NCBI GenBank assembly: GCA_942486035.1
Contig: CALNXK010000344.1
Location: 1 to 64,000 of the forward strand
Origin: Porites lobata
Taxonomy: Eukaryota > Cnidaria > Anthozoa > Scleractinia > Poritidae
Length of the DNA stretch: 64,000 nt
Direction of reading: 5' to 3'
Shown here: positions 20,290 to 31,335 of the stretch, piece by piece
Position numbering within the stretch: position 1 is the stretch's first letter
Layout: each line of letters opens with the position of its first letter
The notes under the pieces: model-generated
The model's input: the letters and a program-made list of their open reading frames with translations, nothing else
Databases searched by the model: none
Told to the model about the DNA's origin: nothing
Translations under genes and position numbers: made by a program

Positions 20290-20670
20290 AATACAAATAA
20301 TGTCGGTCTATGTCGGTAGTCGGTAGTCGGTTAATATTTTTCCTGTCCTAGTCGGTAATTTTTTTCTCGTTTGGTCGGTAGTCAGTAATATTTTTTGCCG
20401 TTTGCCGCCAGTCGGTTAACCCCATTCACACCCTCTTCTATGAATCGTTTGACAATTTATTTTTAAATTAGCTAACCATTTTTTTTTTTGCAAATGCTGT
20501 AAAATATGCTTCGCCTCCAACGGAGCTTGAGCTCCCCTTGAGTGAGGGTCTGGATGGGGTTAACTGGCGACTGACAAATAGCCAAAATTCTAACTGACAA
20601 CTGACAAATAGCCTAAAATTTAACTGACAACTGACATTTGCCTTGGGTTTTACTGACAACGGACAAAGGA
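20290..20670. repeat. Low-complexity GTCGGTAGTCGG / ACTGACAACTGACA arrays in head-to-head orientation
   Basis: 20306-20420 is built from GTCGGTAGTCGG-like repeats ending at GTTAACCCCATTCACACCCTC. 20535-20660 begins GAGGGTCTGGATGGGGTTAACTGGCG and continues with ACTGACAACTGACAAATAGCC repeats. The two blocks are inverted with respect to each other. A third block lies at 22700-22770. The GAGGGTCTGGATGGGG end also occurs at 58318. Confidence 0.5.
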
Positions 20671-21344
20671 CCTGATTGTCCCTTATTTTCTACAAATCCT
20701 GTTTTTAAGGTCTCAACTAGCATTCTTTCACTCTTTTCATCAGACGATGTGTCTCAAATGTGCGTTTTAAGGGTAATCTTAGCAGCAAAGACGCTTAAGT
20801 GTCATATTTCGTTAATGATTTACTGTAAAACCCATGTATGTCATGTACCATCTGTTGTAAATGACCTATGTCCTCAAATTTACACTCCTCTAAGTACGCG
20901 CTAGCATACGATGGCTGCTAATGAGGACGTTGCAAAAGTAATTGCAAGTTTTTACCGAGATCATTTAGGTATAGTCTTTCTTGGTCTTTCTTACTACCGT
21001 ATTCTTGGGTTGTACGTGACGTCACCAAAAACCAAGCTAAGAAACTATCGATTCTTCTGAGTCTCTACTTTCACGAGGTATTACAGTACCTAAACATCTT
21101 TACATAAACAAATTTTTGGTTCGAAAGGGTTCTTCGTTTTGCGAGAGAGGACGCTTGAACTTCCAGGCTTTTGCGTGACGAGGCATTTAGCTGGCGCTGG
21201 GAAAGCTCTTATGTGGGTTAAAAACATTACCGATTTTGGGAGATTTTGCAATGTAAACATTCCTTGTCTCCGAATAAATATTACTGTAATCTTTATGAGT
21301 TCCTCAAGCGAAGAATTCACGCATTAGTAGGAAAACTCGAAAAC

Positions 21345-21445
21345 AGATGTTTCTGTTGGTATCCGGCGGCCATATTGGTGTTCCTGAAAGGGACACCAAC
21401 ATGGCGTTTCCATACAAAGCTTTATAAATTTTCCCAATATCTCGC
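21345..21445. repeat. Dispersed repeat (copy 1 of 2)
   Basis: The segment with AACAGATGTTTCTGTTGGTA and GACACCAACATGGCGTTTCC is the reverse complement of sequence at 27205-27300 (GACGCCATGTTAGTGCCC ... AACCAACAGAAACATCTGTT). It is a short interspersed element with two inverted copies in this window. Confidence 0.6.
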
Positions 21446-21594
21446 ATTTGAAATATTTCACAGACCTGATTCTTGGCAAGGGTTTTTGTATATTTATCTT
21501 TTTTCATTTCCCAGATTCTAGTCCTTCTGTATTGAATGGTTTGCATTTTTATTTTTCATTGCGTGACAGTGCAAGCCGAGAATTTATTCGATTA

Positions 21595-21970
21595 ACCGCC
21601 CTGGGCGCTTATTAAATTTTTGGACCTTGAGAGTGGGCGCTTATTCGAGGCTGGGCGCTTATTAAATTTTCAACATTTTCAGCTGGTGTAGTATGTTTAT
21701 TTTGCAACAAAACAATAAATAATAAAAACAAAACGCGAAGATATAACAAAGCAAGGTTTCAGTAAAATACTCTGAAGAAAACTCCGTCTTCGGGGAAGTC
21801 TCTTATTAGTACTGATTCAATTTTTGTGGGGTGTGAGGGGAAAGGGGTGGGGTGGGGGTTGGCGCTTATTCGAGGCTGGGCGCTTATTAACTTTTTCTGC
21901 CTTTCGGATGGGCGCTTATTCGAGATGGCGCTCATTCGAGGTTGGGCGCTTATTCGAATAAATACGGTAT
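21595..21970. repeat. GGGCGCTTATTCGAGG repeat element
   Basis: GGGCGCTTATT occurs at least six times in two clusters (21604-21665 and 21860-21955), ending in CGAATAAATACGGTAT. This compound repeat is the kind often seen in coral intergenic DNA. No coding content. Confidence 0.55.
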
Positions 21971-22111
21971 TTACGTCCCAGTATTATACCTGCCAACTTT
22001 TTCTGGGTTTTTACCTTGTCTCCACCAGGGTTTCTCGAAACATTCCGGCTACTTCCGCAGATTTCCGACGACTTTTCGAAGACTTCCGAACGTTGCCGGA
22101 AATGTTCCGAA

Positions 22112-22246
22112 GACGTTTGAGCACTTCCGAAGTTATTTTGGAAACGAAAATTTTAGCGTGCTTTAATTTCGTGAGAACATTTGAGCACTTCCGAAGTTAT
22201 TTTAAAGACGACAATTTTAGCGTGCTTTAATTTCGTTAGAACACAG
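22112..22246. repeat. 64-bp tandem duplication
   Basis: GAGCACTTCCGAAGTTATTTT begins at 22119 and 22183. The copies match through TTTTAGCGTGCTTTAATTTCGT with few changes. Confidence 0.7.
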
Positions 22247-22699
22247 AAAAGGACACCATCAAATTCATCATTTAATGCCTTTTTGGATTGGATTTTCATT
22301 ATTTATCATTTTTTGAGAAACGCTTTGTCCGGATTTGTGAGTCAGGCGTGATAAATTGTCCTTGATACGTGAGATCGATGTCTTTAGACTCTTTAGTCCA
22401 CCGGCCAGGTATACAATACTCTGAAGGTATAAATACTGATGGACTTAATGCTTGGAAATGTTAGACTCTGGCCAGCAAAAACGTTCGAGTGAAGGCGAGT
22501 GACACAAAACGTGAGAAATGAAGGGCCGCTTTAAATGCTTACTGATAGCAAAACTGATAAAAATTAAGGTACTATTGCATCAGTTTTCGAATTCAATTTT
22601 TTGATCTGTTTAATTTACATTATATGTGCCTTTAAAGCTGAATTTCTGATCAAAGATATACAAATAAGTTTCACAGTTAATCGTTAATAATCATTCAAC

Positions 22700-22770
22700 T
22701 CCTGACAACTGACAAAAAGCCTAAAATTTAACTGACAAATGGGCAAAGTTTTAACTGACAACTGACATTT
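22700..22770. repeat. ACTGACAACTGACA low-complexity block
   Basis: CTGACAACTGACAAAAAGCCTAAAATTTAACTGACAAATGG and related repeats match the block at 20575-20640. Confidence 0.5.
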
Positions 22771-23184
22771 GTAATCATGTTTGTAAGTACCTCACTCGAT
22801 GTTATTTCGTAGCCACCCAATTTAATAAATAGGAGCCCTTTGTGGCAGAAGTCAACTTTCTCTAACTTCATGAAACTGAAACTAAAGGTTTACCAGCTAA
22901 ATGTCTTCGTCACTGGCATAGTAGAAATTGATGGAATTGGTTTTGCCACATAAAATTTGTCAAAATGGTGCATTGAATCCCTTCAGTATTCCCCGTGAAG
23001 GGAATTTCTACATGTGACATTAATCGATTCAGTAAAAGAAAGAGCTTTTGGTTAGAGGTAAACAGAATTTGACACGAATATTCAACGACACGCCTTATAA
23101 CTCTTTCAAACAATTCTACCGCCAAAGTGAAAGCTTCTTGAAGTTTTATCGGTGCAGTACTTTACGATACAGTCAAATGAAAGG

Positions 23185-23292
23185 ACAGTTCTTAGCTGTA
23201 TGTTTCGTCACTATTTTCCTTCAAACACGACCTAGAGAGGTGTAACAGTACAAAACATTACGCAGAATGATTTTTGCTGGCTTGCAACATAT
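23185..23292 (+). pseudogene. 5' end of a secreted-protein gene (copy 1), cut by a mobile element
   Basis: TTCTTAGCTGTATGTTTCGTCACTATTTTCCTTC... is closely related to 42890-42965, the leader of a second copy at 42967. Both reach a matching start (ATGATTTTTGCTGGCTT at about 23267 versus ATGCTGATTCTTGCTGGCTT at 42967), which in copy 2 opens a signal peptide. Here the similarity stops at about 23290, where a fold-back element begins with AACAATTATTCACC. The remaining body of the gene appears after the element (23820-24003). So the signal-peptide exon has been split. This is inference from the two-copy comparison. Confidence 0.5.
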
Positions 23293-23529
23293 AACAATTA
23301 TTCACCGAAGTGGAGTTGGCTATATATAGTGGTGGTTATTACCGAGGCCGCGAAGCGGCGAGGTAAATATTCACCACTAGCCACAGACACTGAGGTGAAT
23401 AATTGTTTTAGTATATACTAAAAGAGTGAGATAATTGAGCGCAAAAATGATGATTTTTAACTCATTTACTGAGTCAATAGCCCGTGAGGTCGACGGCCAA
23501 AGGCCGAGTGGGCTATTGACTCAGAGGTC

Positions 23530-23570
<41 letters not shown>

Positions 23571-23815
23571 GTTGGTCAAAAATGTCGAGACAAAACAACT
23601 TTGGCTAGTTAAAGCTAGACTTTAATCCTTTTTTGCCGCCAAAAAGCCGGCGCTTTTCGCTACTAGTGGGCTGTAACATATAGCCTAGTAGTAGCTCAAC
23701 CAATCGGAACGCAGAATTGATAATAGACCACTAGTTGGATTTTACTAATGCAAGATATTCACTGACTGAGTAGCCAATCAGAGCGCGCGAAAAACACTAT
23801 CCACTGTTTTAGTGG
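23293..23815. mobile_element. Composite fold-back/MITE insertion
   Basis: First part: AACAATTATTCACC (23293-23306) and its exact reverse complement GGTGAATAATTGTT (23394-23407) frame about 115 bp. Second part: up to about 23756, with hairpin arms GAGTCAATAGCCC / GGGCTATTGACTC around 23475-23525, and TAGTAAAATCCAACTAG at both ends (forward near 23556, inverted near 23741). This second part is the reverse complement of 56979-57263. No ORF, so non-autonomous. Confidence 0.7.
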
Positions 23816-23819
23816 CACT

Positions 23820-24003
23820 AAAAACAACTATTACAGCTTTCACGCCGGACCCAATTAAGCTCGAGAAAATAATCATAGAAATGAAAGCAAAACTGGAAGC
23901 GATTGAACAATAGCTTAAAACCTTATCCAAGGAAGAAGAAAAAAAGCTGGTTGGTGGTTGCAGTTCAGTTTTGAATGCCGTCACATCTTTAAAACATAAA
24001 TAA
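23820..24003 (+). pseudogene. Helical segment of the secreted-protein gene (copy 1), with an internal stop
   Basis: The frame reads TITAFTPDPIKLEKIIIEM, KAKLEAIEQ, then TAG, then LKTLSKEEEKKLVGGCSSV and ends at TAA 24001-24003. The Lys/Glu/Leu pattern predicts an amphipathic helix or coiled coil. Copy 2 at 43085-43130 keeps its beginning (AATGCTTTCACG...CTTGAGAAAATAG). The single in-frame TAG (a CAG-to-TAG change would explain it) marks decay, unless it is a sequencing error. No good 5' splice donor is visible at the 3' end. It lies 330 bp before the laminin-G exon and probably belonged to the same gene. Confidence 0.45.
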
Positions 24004-24330
24004 TTGCTAGACTACTGAGTGGTTTGAATTTCCGCATAAACTTCAGTCAATAAGAAAAGGGAGAAAGATTTAGAGTGTATAAAGACAGTTATAAGCTGTG
24101 AATCTCTTTTAATGGGTGCTTACAAAATATGTAAATCCATAAAGCATAAATATTAGGCCACGTAAACTTACATACTGACGCAAAGATATCCTGTTGTACG
24201 CTGATTATAAACCTTATTTTTTCATTTGCGGACTGATACCCATCGTCGATCCTCCTCATAGATTCATTGCATCAGAATTCATTTTCTTCAAAAATAATGA
24301 TAAATATTCTTTACTCATTCAAAGTTCCAG

Positions 24331-24951
24331 ATCCTGTCGCCTTCTTCCCCCTTAATGCTGCGTACGGTACCAAGGAGATTAACAACCGAGCGGTAAAAGG
24401 GATTGCTAGTGGGGTTACTCTGGCTCCAGGGCCCGATGGAAGACCTAACTACTCTTATAAATTTTCTGGAAGCTCCACCAGCTACATCGAGTTTCCCAAC
24501 AGGGTTGGAGGACCTTTGGACGTGCGTTATTCGATGACTATGCTGTGCTGGGTGTACTTTGATGGCCAAGATGGACCTCTATTCAACTACAAGACTAGTG
24601 GAAGCTGGGGTGTTCACCTGTGGGTTGTCAGTGGAAAACTCTTTGTCCGTTTCACAAAACGAGGTTATTCGTTTACCACCAATTTGGCACACACCAGTCT
24701 CGCGGGTGGATGGAAGTTTGTTGGCGCATCTTACGACCGTTGTTCTGGCGACGCCAAACTGTGGGTCAATGGAGCTGTGGTTCAGACGTTAAACATTGGA
24801 GCGGGCCTTGAACTAGCCACTCAAGATAGTATCAGAATGGGAGTGAAGAGTGGTGATAGGAGGTACTTCAAAGGTAGAATTGCTCAGATGCGGATCTACA
24901 ACCGAGCTTTGAGTCAGGAGCAAATTCAAGCAATACAGAAACTTGTCGCAG
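24331..24951 (+). CDS. Laminin-G/pentraxin-like (concanavalin A-fold) exon of a secreted protein
   Basis: An exact 207-codon exon with phase 1 at both ends: acceptor TTCCAG|AT and donor GCAG|gtatcg. It starts DPVAFFPLN and has the jelly-roll signature of the Laminin_G_3 / LamG-like group: the FSGSSTSYIEFPN strand, MTMLCWVYFDG, GSWGVHLWVVSGKLFVRF, GGWKFVGASYDRCSGDAKLW, VNGAVVQT and the closing GRIAQMRIYNRALSQEQIQA. Such domains bind sugars or matrix proteins outside the cell. The exon has no stops or frameshifts, unlike its neighbours, so it may still be used. Flanking pieces suggest a gene with an N-terminal signal peptide and helical region and a C-terminal fibrinogen-like exon at 27.6-28.1 kb. 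Confidence 0.8.
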
Positions 24952-27190
24952 GTATCGAAAAAATAAAAAAAGTAAATTTAAATGTTCATTGCAATGTGAA
25001 AAATAAAAGTGCACAAGTTACCGGACATTCTCTCATCAATGGGTATTGAATATTTTCACTATAGAATGATCCTGCTCTGAGTTCCAATGGCGCTTCGACT
25101 TAAAAAACTTTTTAAAAATAGCCTGTATTCAGATGGTATTGAAGAGTTCAGTTTTTACACACACAGATATTGCAAGCACTCGCCGGGCTGAATCGTGATA
25201 TTGTAGATTCCTGACTGCAATTTTTTTGAGAGTCCGAAGTCCATAGCTAACCTGGCTTGCTTTTACTATTTTCCTTTTCAGCCTGATCCTGGAGAGAAGC
25301 GTCAAGTCCAAGAAAATTTAAGCCAATATTATGAATGGAGCATTCTCTGCCAGTTGCTTTAAAATTTCGTGGGTTTTATTTTTGTAAAGGGAAATAAAGA
25401 GTAATTAACTGTACATGTAAGTTTTGTGAGGTTGTTATCCTCATCGACGTCCAAAGTCTGGCATTATGCAAGAGCTGTTAAAAAGTATTAAAAGGGCAGG
25501 GGCTTGGGGGCAGGAATAGATAAGTCGGCCTTGAGGGGATCGATAATCAGTTCTAATGAACTGCCGTTGTGCTCCGGTAATGTTGAAGGAAAGCGACTTC
25601 AAATTTGAATCTCAGCAGCCATGCTGATTACTTTGCTGAATAATAACCTGCCTTTGAAAGGAAAAAAAAGCAGAAATTTTTCCATAAGTTTTAGCAAGTG
25701 TACTTCATGCCGTGCTAAAGTTTATAAAACTGCTTTATCCTACGGTCTAAATACGGTCATAAGGCGGCTTGCACCTGTAACCCTAACCTAATATTCCTCA
25801 TTCAGATGGGCCCCTTATCCACTCCAAATAAGGTCATACCCACTATGAAGCGAATTAACCAGCCTTACTATACAAACCAAGAGTGTCCTGGGTCTCCTTC
25901 CATTCAACACAGTTCCGGAAATTTCGGTTGGTACATCAAATTGGAACAAGCCATTTCGGTAAAAATTGTTGTACCCAGTACCACTCTTTTGTATTCTGCT
26001 TACAAGAACAAAAACCAAACGCGAGGTGGTTTGGTTCAGGGCTCTGCAACCGAAATGCACCGTTCCATTGTGCACGTGGAGTGTCCGAACTTTTAAACCG
26101 TTGAATTGTAGCGCCCTGGTAATTTGCCTTACATGGCGCGACAGAGGGCTCGAACGCCTCCGCCTCATAGCCTTTGTACAGACACCAATTTTTTGCTCGA
26201 TGAGGAGGGAAGAGGGGCCGTCTGCACACAGGCTACCGCCTTAACGATCGTCAAGAAAGGAATTAAGGGGCTTTGAAAAAAGAGGTTTTACCAGATATCA
26301 CAGAGGCTGTGTATGCTGTGTCACCAACTCGGCAGACTTGTCAAAATTGAGAGCAACACCCATACTAAGCCTTTACTTAACGTTAGCGGGGATCTTTTTC
26401 TCCTCATCGATGCCCATTAATCCGCCAACACTTTGATTGACAATAAAATGCGAAATAAGAGTGGTTCTAGGACTTATCTTGCGTTGTGTAAGCGCCTTGG
26501 CTCAAGCACGCAAGGGAGTTTTTCGTCTTGTTTTCTGGCCACGGGAGATTTTTTGTTCCGTTTTTTTTTTTCTTTTCACGTTAGGCTTATTGCGATATGA
26601 CTTGTGATCACGGATGGACTCTGGTCGCTCGGCCTCTATTAGTGATACCTTACGTTGGATGAAAGACAGTGGACTATAGTGGTATGACAAGAATGTTCCT
26701 TCTGGGGAAACGTCATTACCAGAAATTCGAGTCATTTCGTTCATGCGATACTTTTATTCCTGCGGTTTATCGAAAATCTACAAAGCATACTCGGTGGGAT
26801 CAGATTGCCAAAATATAAAATGGCGCATTTATCAGGAAGATGTGAGCGGGTAGACTATGTTGCTCTTTATAACCTTTCTTCCCTGAATCTGGAACCTCCT
26901 TTAAAAAAAAGGAAATAATAATTAAAAAACAAAAAAATGAGGAATTTCAATTGACACGGCTATTTTAGTTTCGTCCTTCCGGTTCTTGAAATTTTTATGA
27001 GGGCTGGTAATTCGAAGATATACTGCTGGCTTTCAGTGTCACGCCTTTCAAAATAGATCAAAATAAAAATCAAAACCGGTCAATAGATAAAGTTCAGAAT
27101 CTGGGAAATGAAAGGAGGTACATATACAACGACCCTCTCCAAGATTCAGGTCAGAGGAATATTTCGTATACGAGATATCCGAAGAAATGT
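24952..27190. other. Presumed intron and intergenic sequence, no exon recognised
   Basis: Frames at 25806-26229 and 26502-26744 have random composition. 26710-26735 contains the 21-mer CATTACCAGAAATTCGAGTCA, whose reverse complement recurs at 27575-27597 at the start of the fibrinogen-like exon. This suggests a damaged inverted copy. Confidence 0.35.
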
Positions 27191-27204
27191 TTTACCCAAA
27201 CTTA

Positions 27205-27305
27205 CAGAGATTTGTATGGAGACGCCATGTTAGTGCCCACCTGGATCACCGGCTGGATGAGCTCCAACATGGCGGATGGAAACCAACAGAAACATCTGTT
27301 AGCGA
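27205..27305. repeat. Dispersed repeat (copy 2 of 2)
   Basis: Reverse-complement partner of 21345-21445. Both have the GACGCCATGTT/ACCAACAGAAACATCTGTT core. Confidence 0.6.
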
Positions 27306-27591
27306 GTTTTGCTACAAAAGCGAGTAATATTTACCAAAATTTGAGAGCGCAAAATTTGAGTGTTTTAGGAAACGCGATTTGTCCAAGTTATCTTCTGTAA
27401 ACCACCTAAAAATTCTTATCATGAGAACCGACACAGTGATTGTTCGGTTAAGATCAGGGGAAGTAGGCTGCTTTTCCTGACACACAAGATATTTAAAATT
27501 TTGTGGTTTATCCCATACAATCCTTTGTAGCCTCGGGCCGCCATTTTTAAAGTTTAATGTCGAGGAAATTTGATCGGTGACTCGAATTTCT

Positions 27592-28119
27592 GGTAATGCA
27601 ATTGATCCATCACACAATACTGACATGATTTCTTCAGCATTCTGGCTTGTCAGCGTAACTGAGTTTAAGATCACGCACAGTAATGACCCTCAGCACACTG
27701 CCCTTCTAAAAACCAAAAATCTCTGTCTAGCTAAACTGAGGCGTTTAGGTCGAAAATCACAAACTATAGTGACTTCAGAAATGGTAAGGTTTTGTCCAGA
27801 GATCAATGTTTGGGACGATGTAGTGTCTATTATGGGGGCCAGTACCAAATAACCGAAAGCTTTAAACAAGCTGCTTGCAACGGAGAAATGCAAGACGCCA
27901 ATTCGATTGGCTTTTGGTGTCACTGCTGGGGTGCTGGAGATGGATCGGGGATGATGATTGGTGGAGGGGGTTCAAGCTGTAGAACGGCTGATCATGGGAT
28001 TGGAGTAACCGAAGGTAACTCTCCTTCACTAGCAGACTTAGAAGACGAAAAATATTTTGGCAGTGAGACTTTTGACAATTTATTTAAGAAGTATTCTTTG
28101 AACTTGTGGGTAAAGTGAT
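27592..28119 (+). pseudogene. Terminal exon of a cnidarian fibrinogen-like/skeletal-matrix-type secreted protein, one frameshift
   Basis: The first part (IDPSHNTDMISSAFWLVS, EFKITHSNDPQHT) and second part (SRDQCLGRCSVYYGGQYQ, QAACNGEMQDANSIGFWC, MMIGGGGSSCRTADHGIGVT, YSLNLWVK then TGA at 28117-28119) match, from memory, the C-terminal domain of fibrinogen-like proteins common in corals, some found in skeletal matrix. Cys residues and the glycine-rich loop are kept. The two parts lie in different frames, joined by a one-base loss between about 27730 and 27744. The domain is secreted and may be lectin-like. Lying 2.6 kb after the laminin-G exon on the same strand, it may be the last exon of that gene. 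Confidence 0.6.
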
Positions 28120-28204
28120 TCTAAAAAAATCCTGCTTCTTTTCAAGAATGTCATTTGAAAGTTTTGACTCGAATTGAGTGGAGTGTCACTGTACATATAA
28201 TTCC

Positions 28205-28415
28205 CTTGCGCCAAAAGCCTGGTTAAACCAGGGTTTACCAGGGTGCAAGCCTGGTTGAACCAACCAGACTTTTCTGGTTTTCAAACCAGGCTTTCCAGAC
28301 TTTACCATATGTGCAAAAAGCCGGGTTAACCAGGGCATTCCTGTTAAGGCTGGTAAGCCTGGTTATTCTAAGAACCAGGAAAACCAGACTTAACCAAGCT
28401 CGTGAAATTCTGTCT
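28205..28415. repeat. Cluster of CCTGGTT/AACCAGG motifs in both orientations
   Basis: More than ten CCTGGTT or AACCAGG words in about 200 bp can pair in many ways. It looks like a decayed array of short palindromic repeats. Confidence 0.55.
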
Positions 28416-28526
28416 TGTAAGTAGGATAACAGGCAAGGAATTCGCGAATTAAATGACGCTATATTTTAGCGTGAATTCGTCAATCTGAACCAATCTCCGA
28501 TTTTTAAGTTACAGATGAAGGATATT

Positions 28527-28527
<1 letters not shown>

Positions 28528-28560
<33 letters not shown>

Positions 28561-31335
28561 GTAATAACATGTTTAAACAGGATGACCATTTCAGTTATAA
28601 AAACTGCTATCAGTATGGGTCCTGTATAAAAATAAATGAATAAAAAGATAAAAACATTAATTATATATGAAACTAGGATACATTACATAATTATAATCAA
28701 GGAAAAAGTAGCCTCCTAATGAACAAAACTACATACAATCATTAAAAAGGGTAGCCCCCTTATAAAAAAAGGCCCTCTTAGTCAACTCGAGATTGACTTT
28801 ATCAATAGATAACCAATCCTTAGACCCAGTGTCATAGTCATGAATATCATAAGTTCGCCGTCGAAAATAATCTGAGAAATAAATTGGAGCTTGTCTATCA
28901 AGACAATTCTTGACAAGTTTGACGATAGGTTTCTCTCTTCTCGTCTTAAGAGGGTCCCAACCAAGACTGGAAGCCATATCTTGAGTGGACAAATGCAACG
29001 TCTTTAGCACTATTCTAGCGGCACGTCTCTGCAGGCGTTCCAATTCTTCCTCATTTCCTTTACCACAGCCATGAAAAACAGCACAACAGTATTCCAAATT
29101 TGGTAGTATCATCAATTTATACAGTCGGTTCGATGCTTCAGTTGTTATTGATGATCTAATTCTTGAGAACATCCCCAGTGTTTTCGAAACTTTCTTCCTC
29201 ACATAGTCAATATGCAAATTAAAGGGAAGACTGTTGTCCAAAACTACGCCTAGGTACTTAAGGGCATCACATTGTTTCACAGATTCTCCTCCCAACGTTA
29301 TATGAGCCCCATCGATGTCTTGGCGACATAGTCTCTGGTGGGTGCCAAAAACCATGAACTCAGTCTTCTTTAAATTGAGAATCAGTTTATTTGTAGACAG
29401 CCACTCAGACAGATTAATCCGTTCCAAATTTAACTGTAACTCAATTTCCGATATTAGTGGAGCCGAGAAAAATATAACTGTGTCATCAGCATATATCATA
29501 ACTTTACAGACATCAACACAGGAAGGTAGATCATTGATATACAACGTAAATAAAACCGGACCAAGGATGCTCCCTTGAGGCACTCCACTTTGGACAGCTA
29601 AAGGACTCGACAACTCGTTATCCAGGGAAACAGCTTGAAATCTGTCGGATAGATAGCTTGTAAACCAATTAATCGAATTTTCTTCAAAGCCAAATCTTCT
29701 CAATTTTGATAAGAGTTCCTTGTGCGGTACAGAATCAAAGGCCTTCCTTAGATCAATAAACAAAGCGCCTGTTAACTTTCCGGACTCTGCACTTCTTCTT
29801 ATCTCATCGGTGAAATAGAGCACGACACTCTCCGTTGAATGGTGTTGTCTAAACCCTGCCTGAAATGGACTCAAAAGGTCAAACCTCTGTAGGTACCGTT
29901 GTAATTGAACGTTGACAGCTTTCTCCATAATTTTTGACATAGCCGGCAATATGGAGATTGGTCTGTAGTTGTCCATACTTGCATGTCCACCAGACTTATA
30001 TAAAGGAACGACACGGGCCATCTTCCAATCACATGGAACAATTCCAGTACTGAGCGATAAGTTTACAAGAAATGTCACAGTAGGAGCGATAACCGAAGCG
30101 CCGTCTTTCAAAAAACGAGCCGAAATCCCATCCAAACCAGTGGCCTTTTTCACTTTTAAGTCCTTCAGTTGCTTAAAAATAAAGTTTTGGGAAACTGGTT
30201 GAAGCACAAAACTTTCATTAGTAAACTTTTCATCTGAAAGACTAAGAATGGTAGTTGATTGAACGGATTCCAGGAGCTTGGACACAGTGTTCGTGAAAAA
30301 GATGTTAAATTTCTCGACAGTAGTTGATTTACTAGTGATGGTTTCACCCTCGTCCGTTATTATAGATTGAACGGTCGCAGACTTTCTCTCTTTGTTTGGG
30401 AAAATGCTCTTCATAGCTCTCCAAAATGATTTCGGGTTGGCCAAATTATTCTGAATTTCGTTCCTCTGATAACGACGCTTCTCAAATTTGATCCTGTTGG
30501 AAACTTGATTTCGTAATCGCCGATATGTACTCCAGTCAACCTCAGATCCAGTTTTCCTCGCTTTCCTTAGAAAAGAATCACGTTCATTCATAAGCTTTTT
30601 TGTTGCAGATGTTAACCATGGACATATAATTCCCCTCAACACTTTATGGCGAATAGGAGCATGTTTATTACAGACCGATAGAAATAACTCCTTCCATTTC
30701 GACCAAGCGGAGTTTACATCCCTTTCACTGTACACATCATCCCAGGAACATTTCTCCAAATCCTCAATGAAAGTCATTTGGTCATACTTTGAAAAATTTC
30801 TGCATTCAATGGAGCGTGGAGGAAGTTTACCAGCATTAATTTTCCTGACCACAACAAGCATATCATGATCACTTAAAGTGGATGGAATAACTTTAGCAAG
30901 AGTAACATTTTTAGGACTATTAGTAGCAAACAAATCAAGTAGGGTAGAGCTTTCCTTAGCGATTCGTGTCACTTTATCAATCAGTTCTTTCAAATTGAAA
31001 CTGGAGAGGTTTTTTTTGTCTTTTGTTGAATTGGAAGAGGATGCATCCAGAAAATCGAAATTAAAGTCTCCTGTGATCAATGTTTCCTTATTCTCAGCAT
31101 TTGCAAGCTCAAGAACCTCTTGAAACGGATTCAGGAAATCAGATTGTGACTGAGGTCTATAAAAAGTACCAAATAAAACTCCTTTCGCCTTGGGTAAAAA
31201 TATTTAATTCATCCATCTTCCCACGAAGATGTAAAAACTGAAGGCCACGTTGATTTACAGCTTCAGAGAATTCTGCAAAACCATGTATCGCTGTTTCGAT
31301 TAGATCTTCATGTGCCATAGGATCTTTAGCGTTGT
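28528..31335 (-). mobile_element. 5'-truncated CR1/L2-type LINE
   Basis: On the minus strand: the C-terminal half of an endonuclease, reverse transcriptase, a short 3' UTR, and a (TTA)n tail at 28560-28528. The 5' end is near 31335, inside the endonuclease region, so it is truncated. An in-frame TAA at 31206-31204 shows it is inactive. Confidence 0.85.
28729..31080 (-). CDS. LINE ORF2: endonuclease C-terminal part plus reverse transcriptase
   Basis: Enzyme of a non-LTR retrotransposon that nicks DNA and copies its RNA at the nick. The frame opens with the endonuclease motif TGDFNFDFLD and has STLSDHDMLV, where SDH is the catalytic end of the APE-type nuclease. Reverse transcriptase blocks follow in order: KKATGLDGISARFLKDG, NYRPISILPAMSKIMEKAV, FRQHHSTESV, ALFIDLRKAFDSVPHKEL, QSGVPQGSILGPVLF, catalytic IYADDTVIF (about residue 530), and LNLKKTEFMVFG. 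The C-terminal FFYKGATLFN is the start of the usual GA.LWN.LP box but ends early. The frame actually continues upstream to 31203 beyond the first ATG. Its catalytic Asp pair is intact, yet the missing nuclease N terminus means no autonomous movement. Confidence 0.9.
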   Translation of the reverse strand: MITGDFNFDFLDASSSNSTKDKKNLSSFNLKELIDKVTRIAKESSTLLDLFATNSPKNVTLAKVIPSTLSDHDMLVVVRKINAGKLPPRSIECRNFSKYDQMTFIEDLEKCSWDDVYSERDVNSAWSKWKELFLSVCNKHAPIRHKVLRGIICPWLTSATKKLMNERDSFLRKARKTGSEVDWSTYRRLRNQVSNRIKFEKRRYQRNEIQNNLANPKSFWRAMKSIFPNKERKSATVQSIITDEGETITSKSTTVEKFNIFFTNTVSKLLESVQSTTILSLSDEKFTNESFVLQPVSQNFIFKQLKDLKVKKATGLDGISARFLKDGASVIAPTVTFLVNLSLSTGIVPCDWKMARVVPLYKSGGHASMDNYRPISILPAMSKIMEKAVNVQLQRYLQRFDLLSPFQAGFRQHHSTESVVLYFTDEIRRSAESGKLTGALFIDLRKAFDSVPHKELLSKLRRFGFEENSINWFTSYLSDRFQAVSLDNELSSPLAVQSGVPQGSILGPVLFTLYINDLPSCVDVCKVMIYADDTVIFFSAPLISEIELQLNLERINLSEWLSTNKLILNLKKTEFMVFGTHQRLCRQDIDGAHITLGGESVKQCDALKYLGVVLDNSLPFNLHIDYVRKKVSKTLGMFSRIRSSITTEASNRLYKLMILPNLEYCCAVFHGCGKGNEEELERLQRRAARIVLKTLHLSTQDMASSLGWDPLKTRREKPIVKLVKNCLDRQAPIYFSDYFRRRTYDIHDYDTGSKDWLSIDKVNLELTKRAFFYKGATLFNDCM

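Noticed and set aside
20468..20659. ORF with repeated NVSCQLNF-like units
   Set aside because: Translation of the ACTGACAACTGACA low-complexity repeat.
25806..26244. Several overlapping ORFs on both strands
   Set aside because: Overlap in five frames, random composition, no splice-flanked domain.
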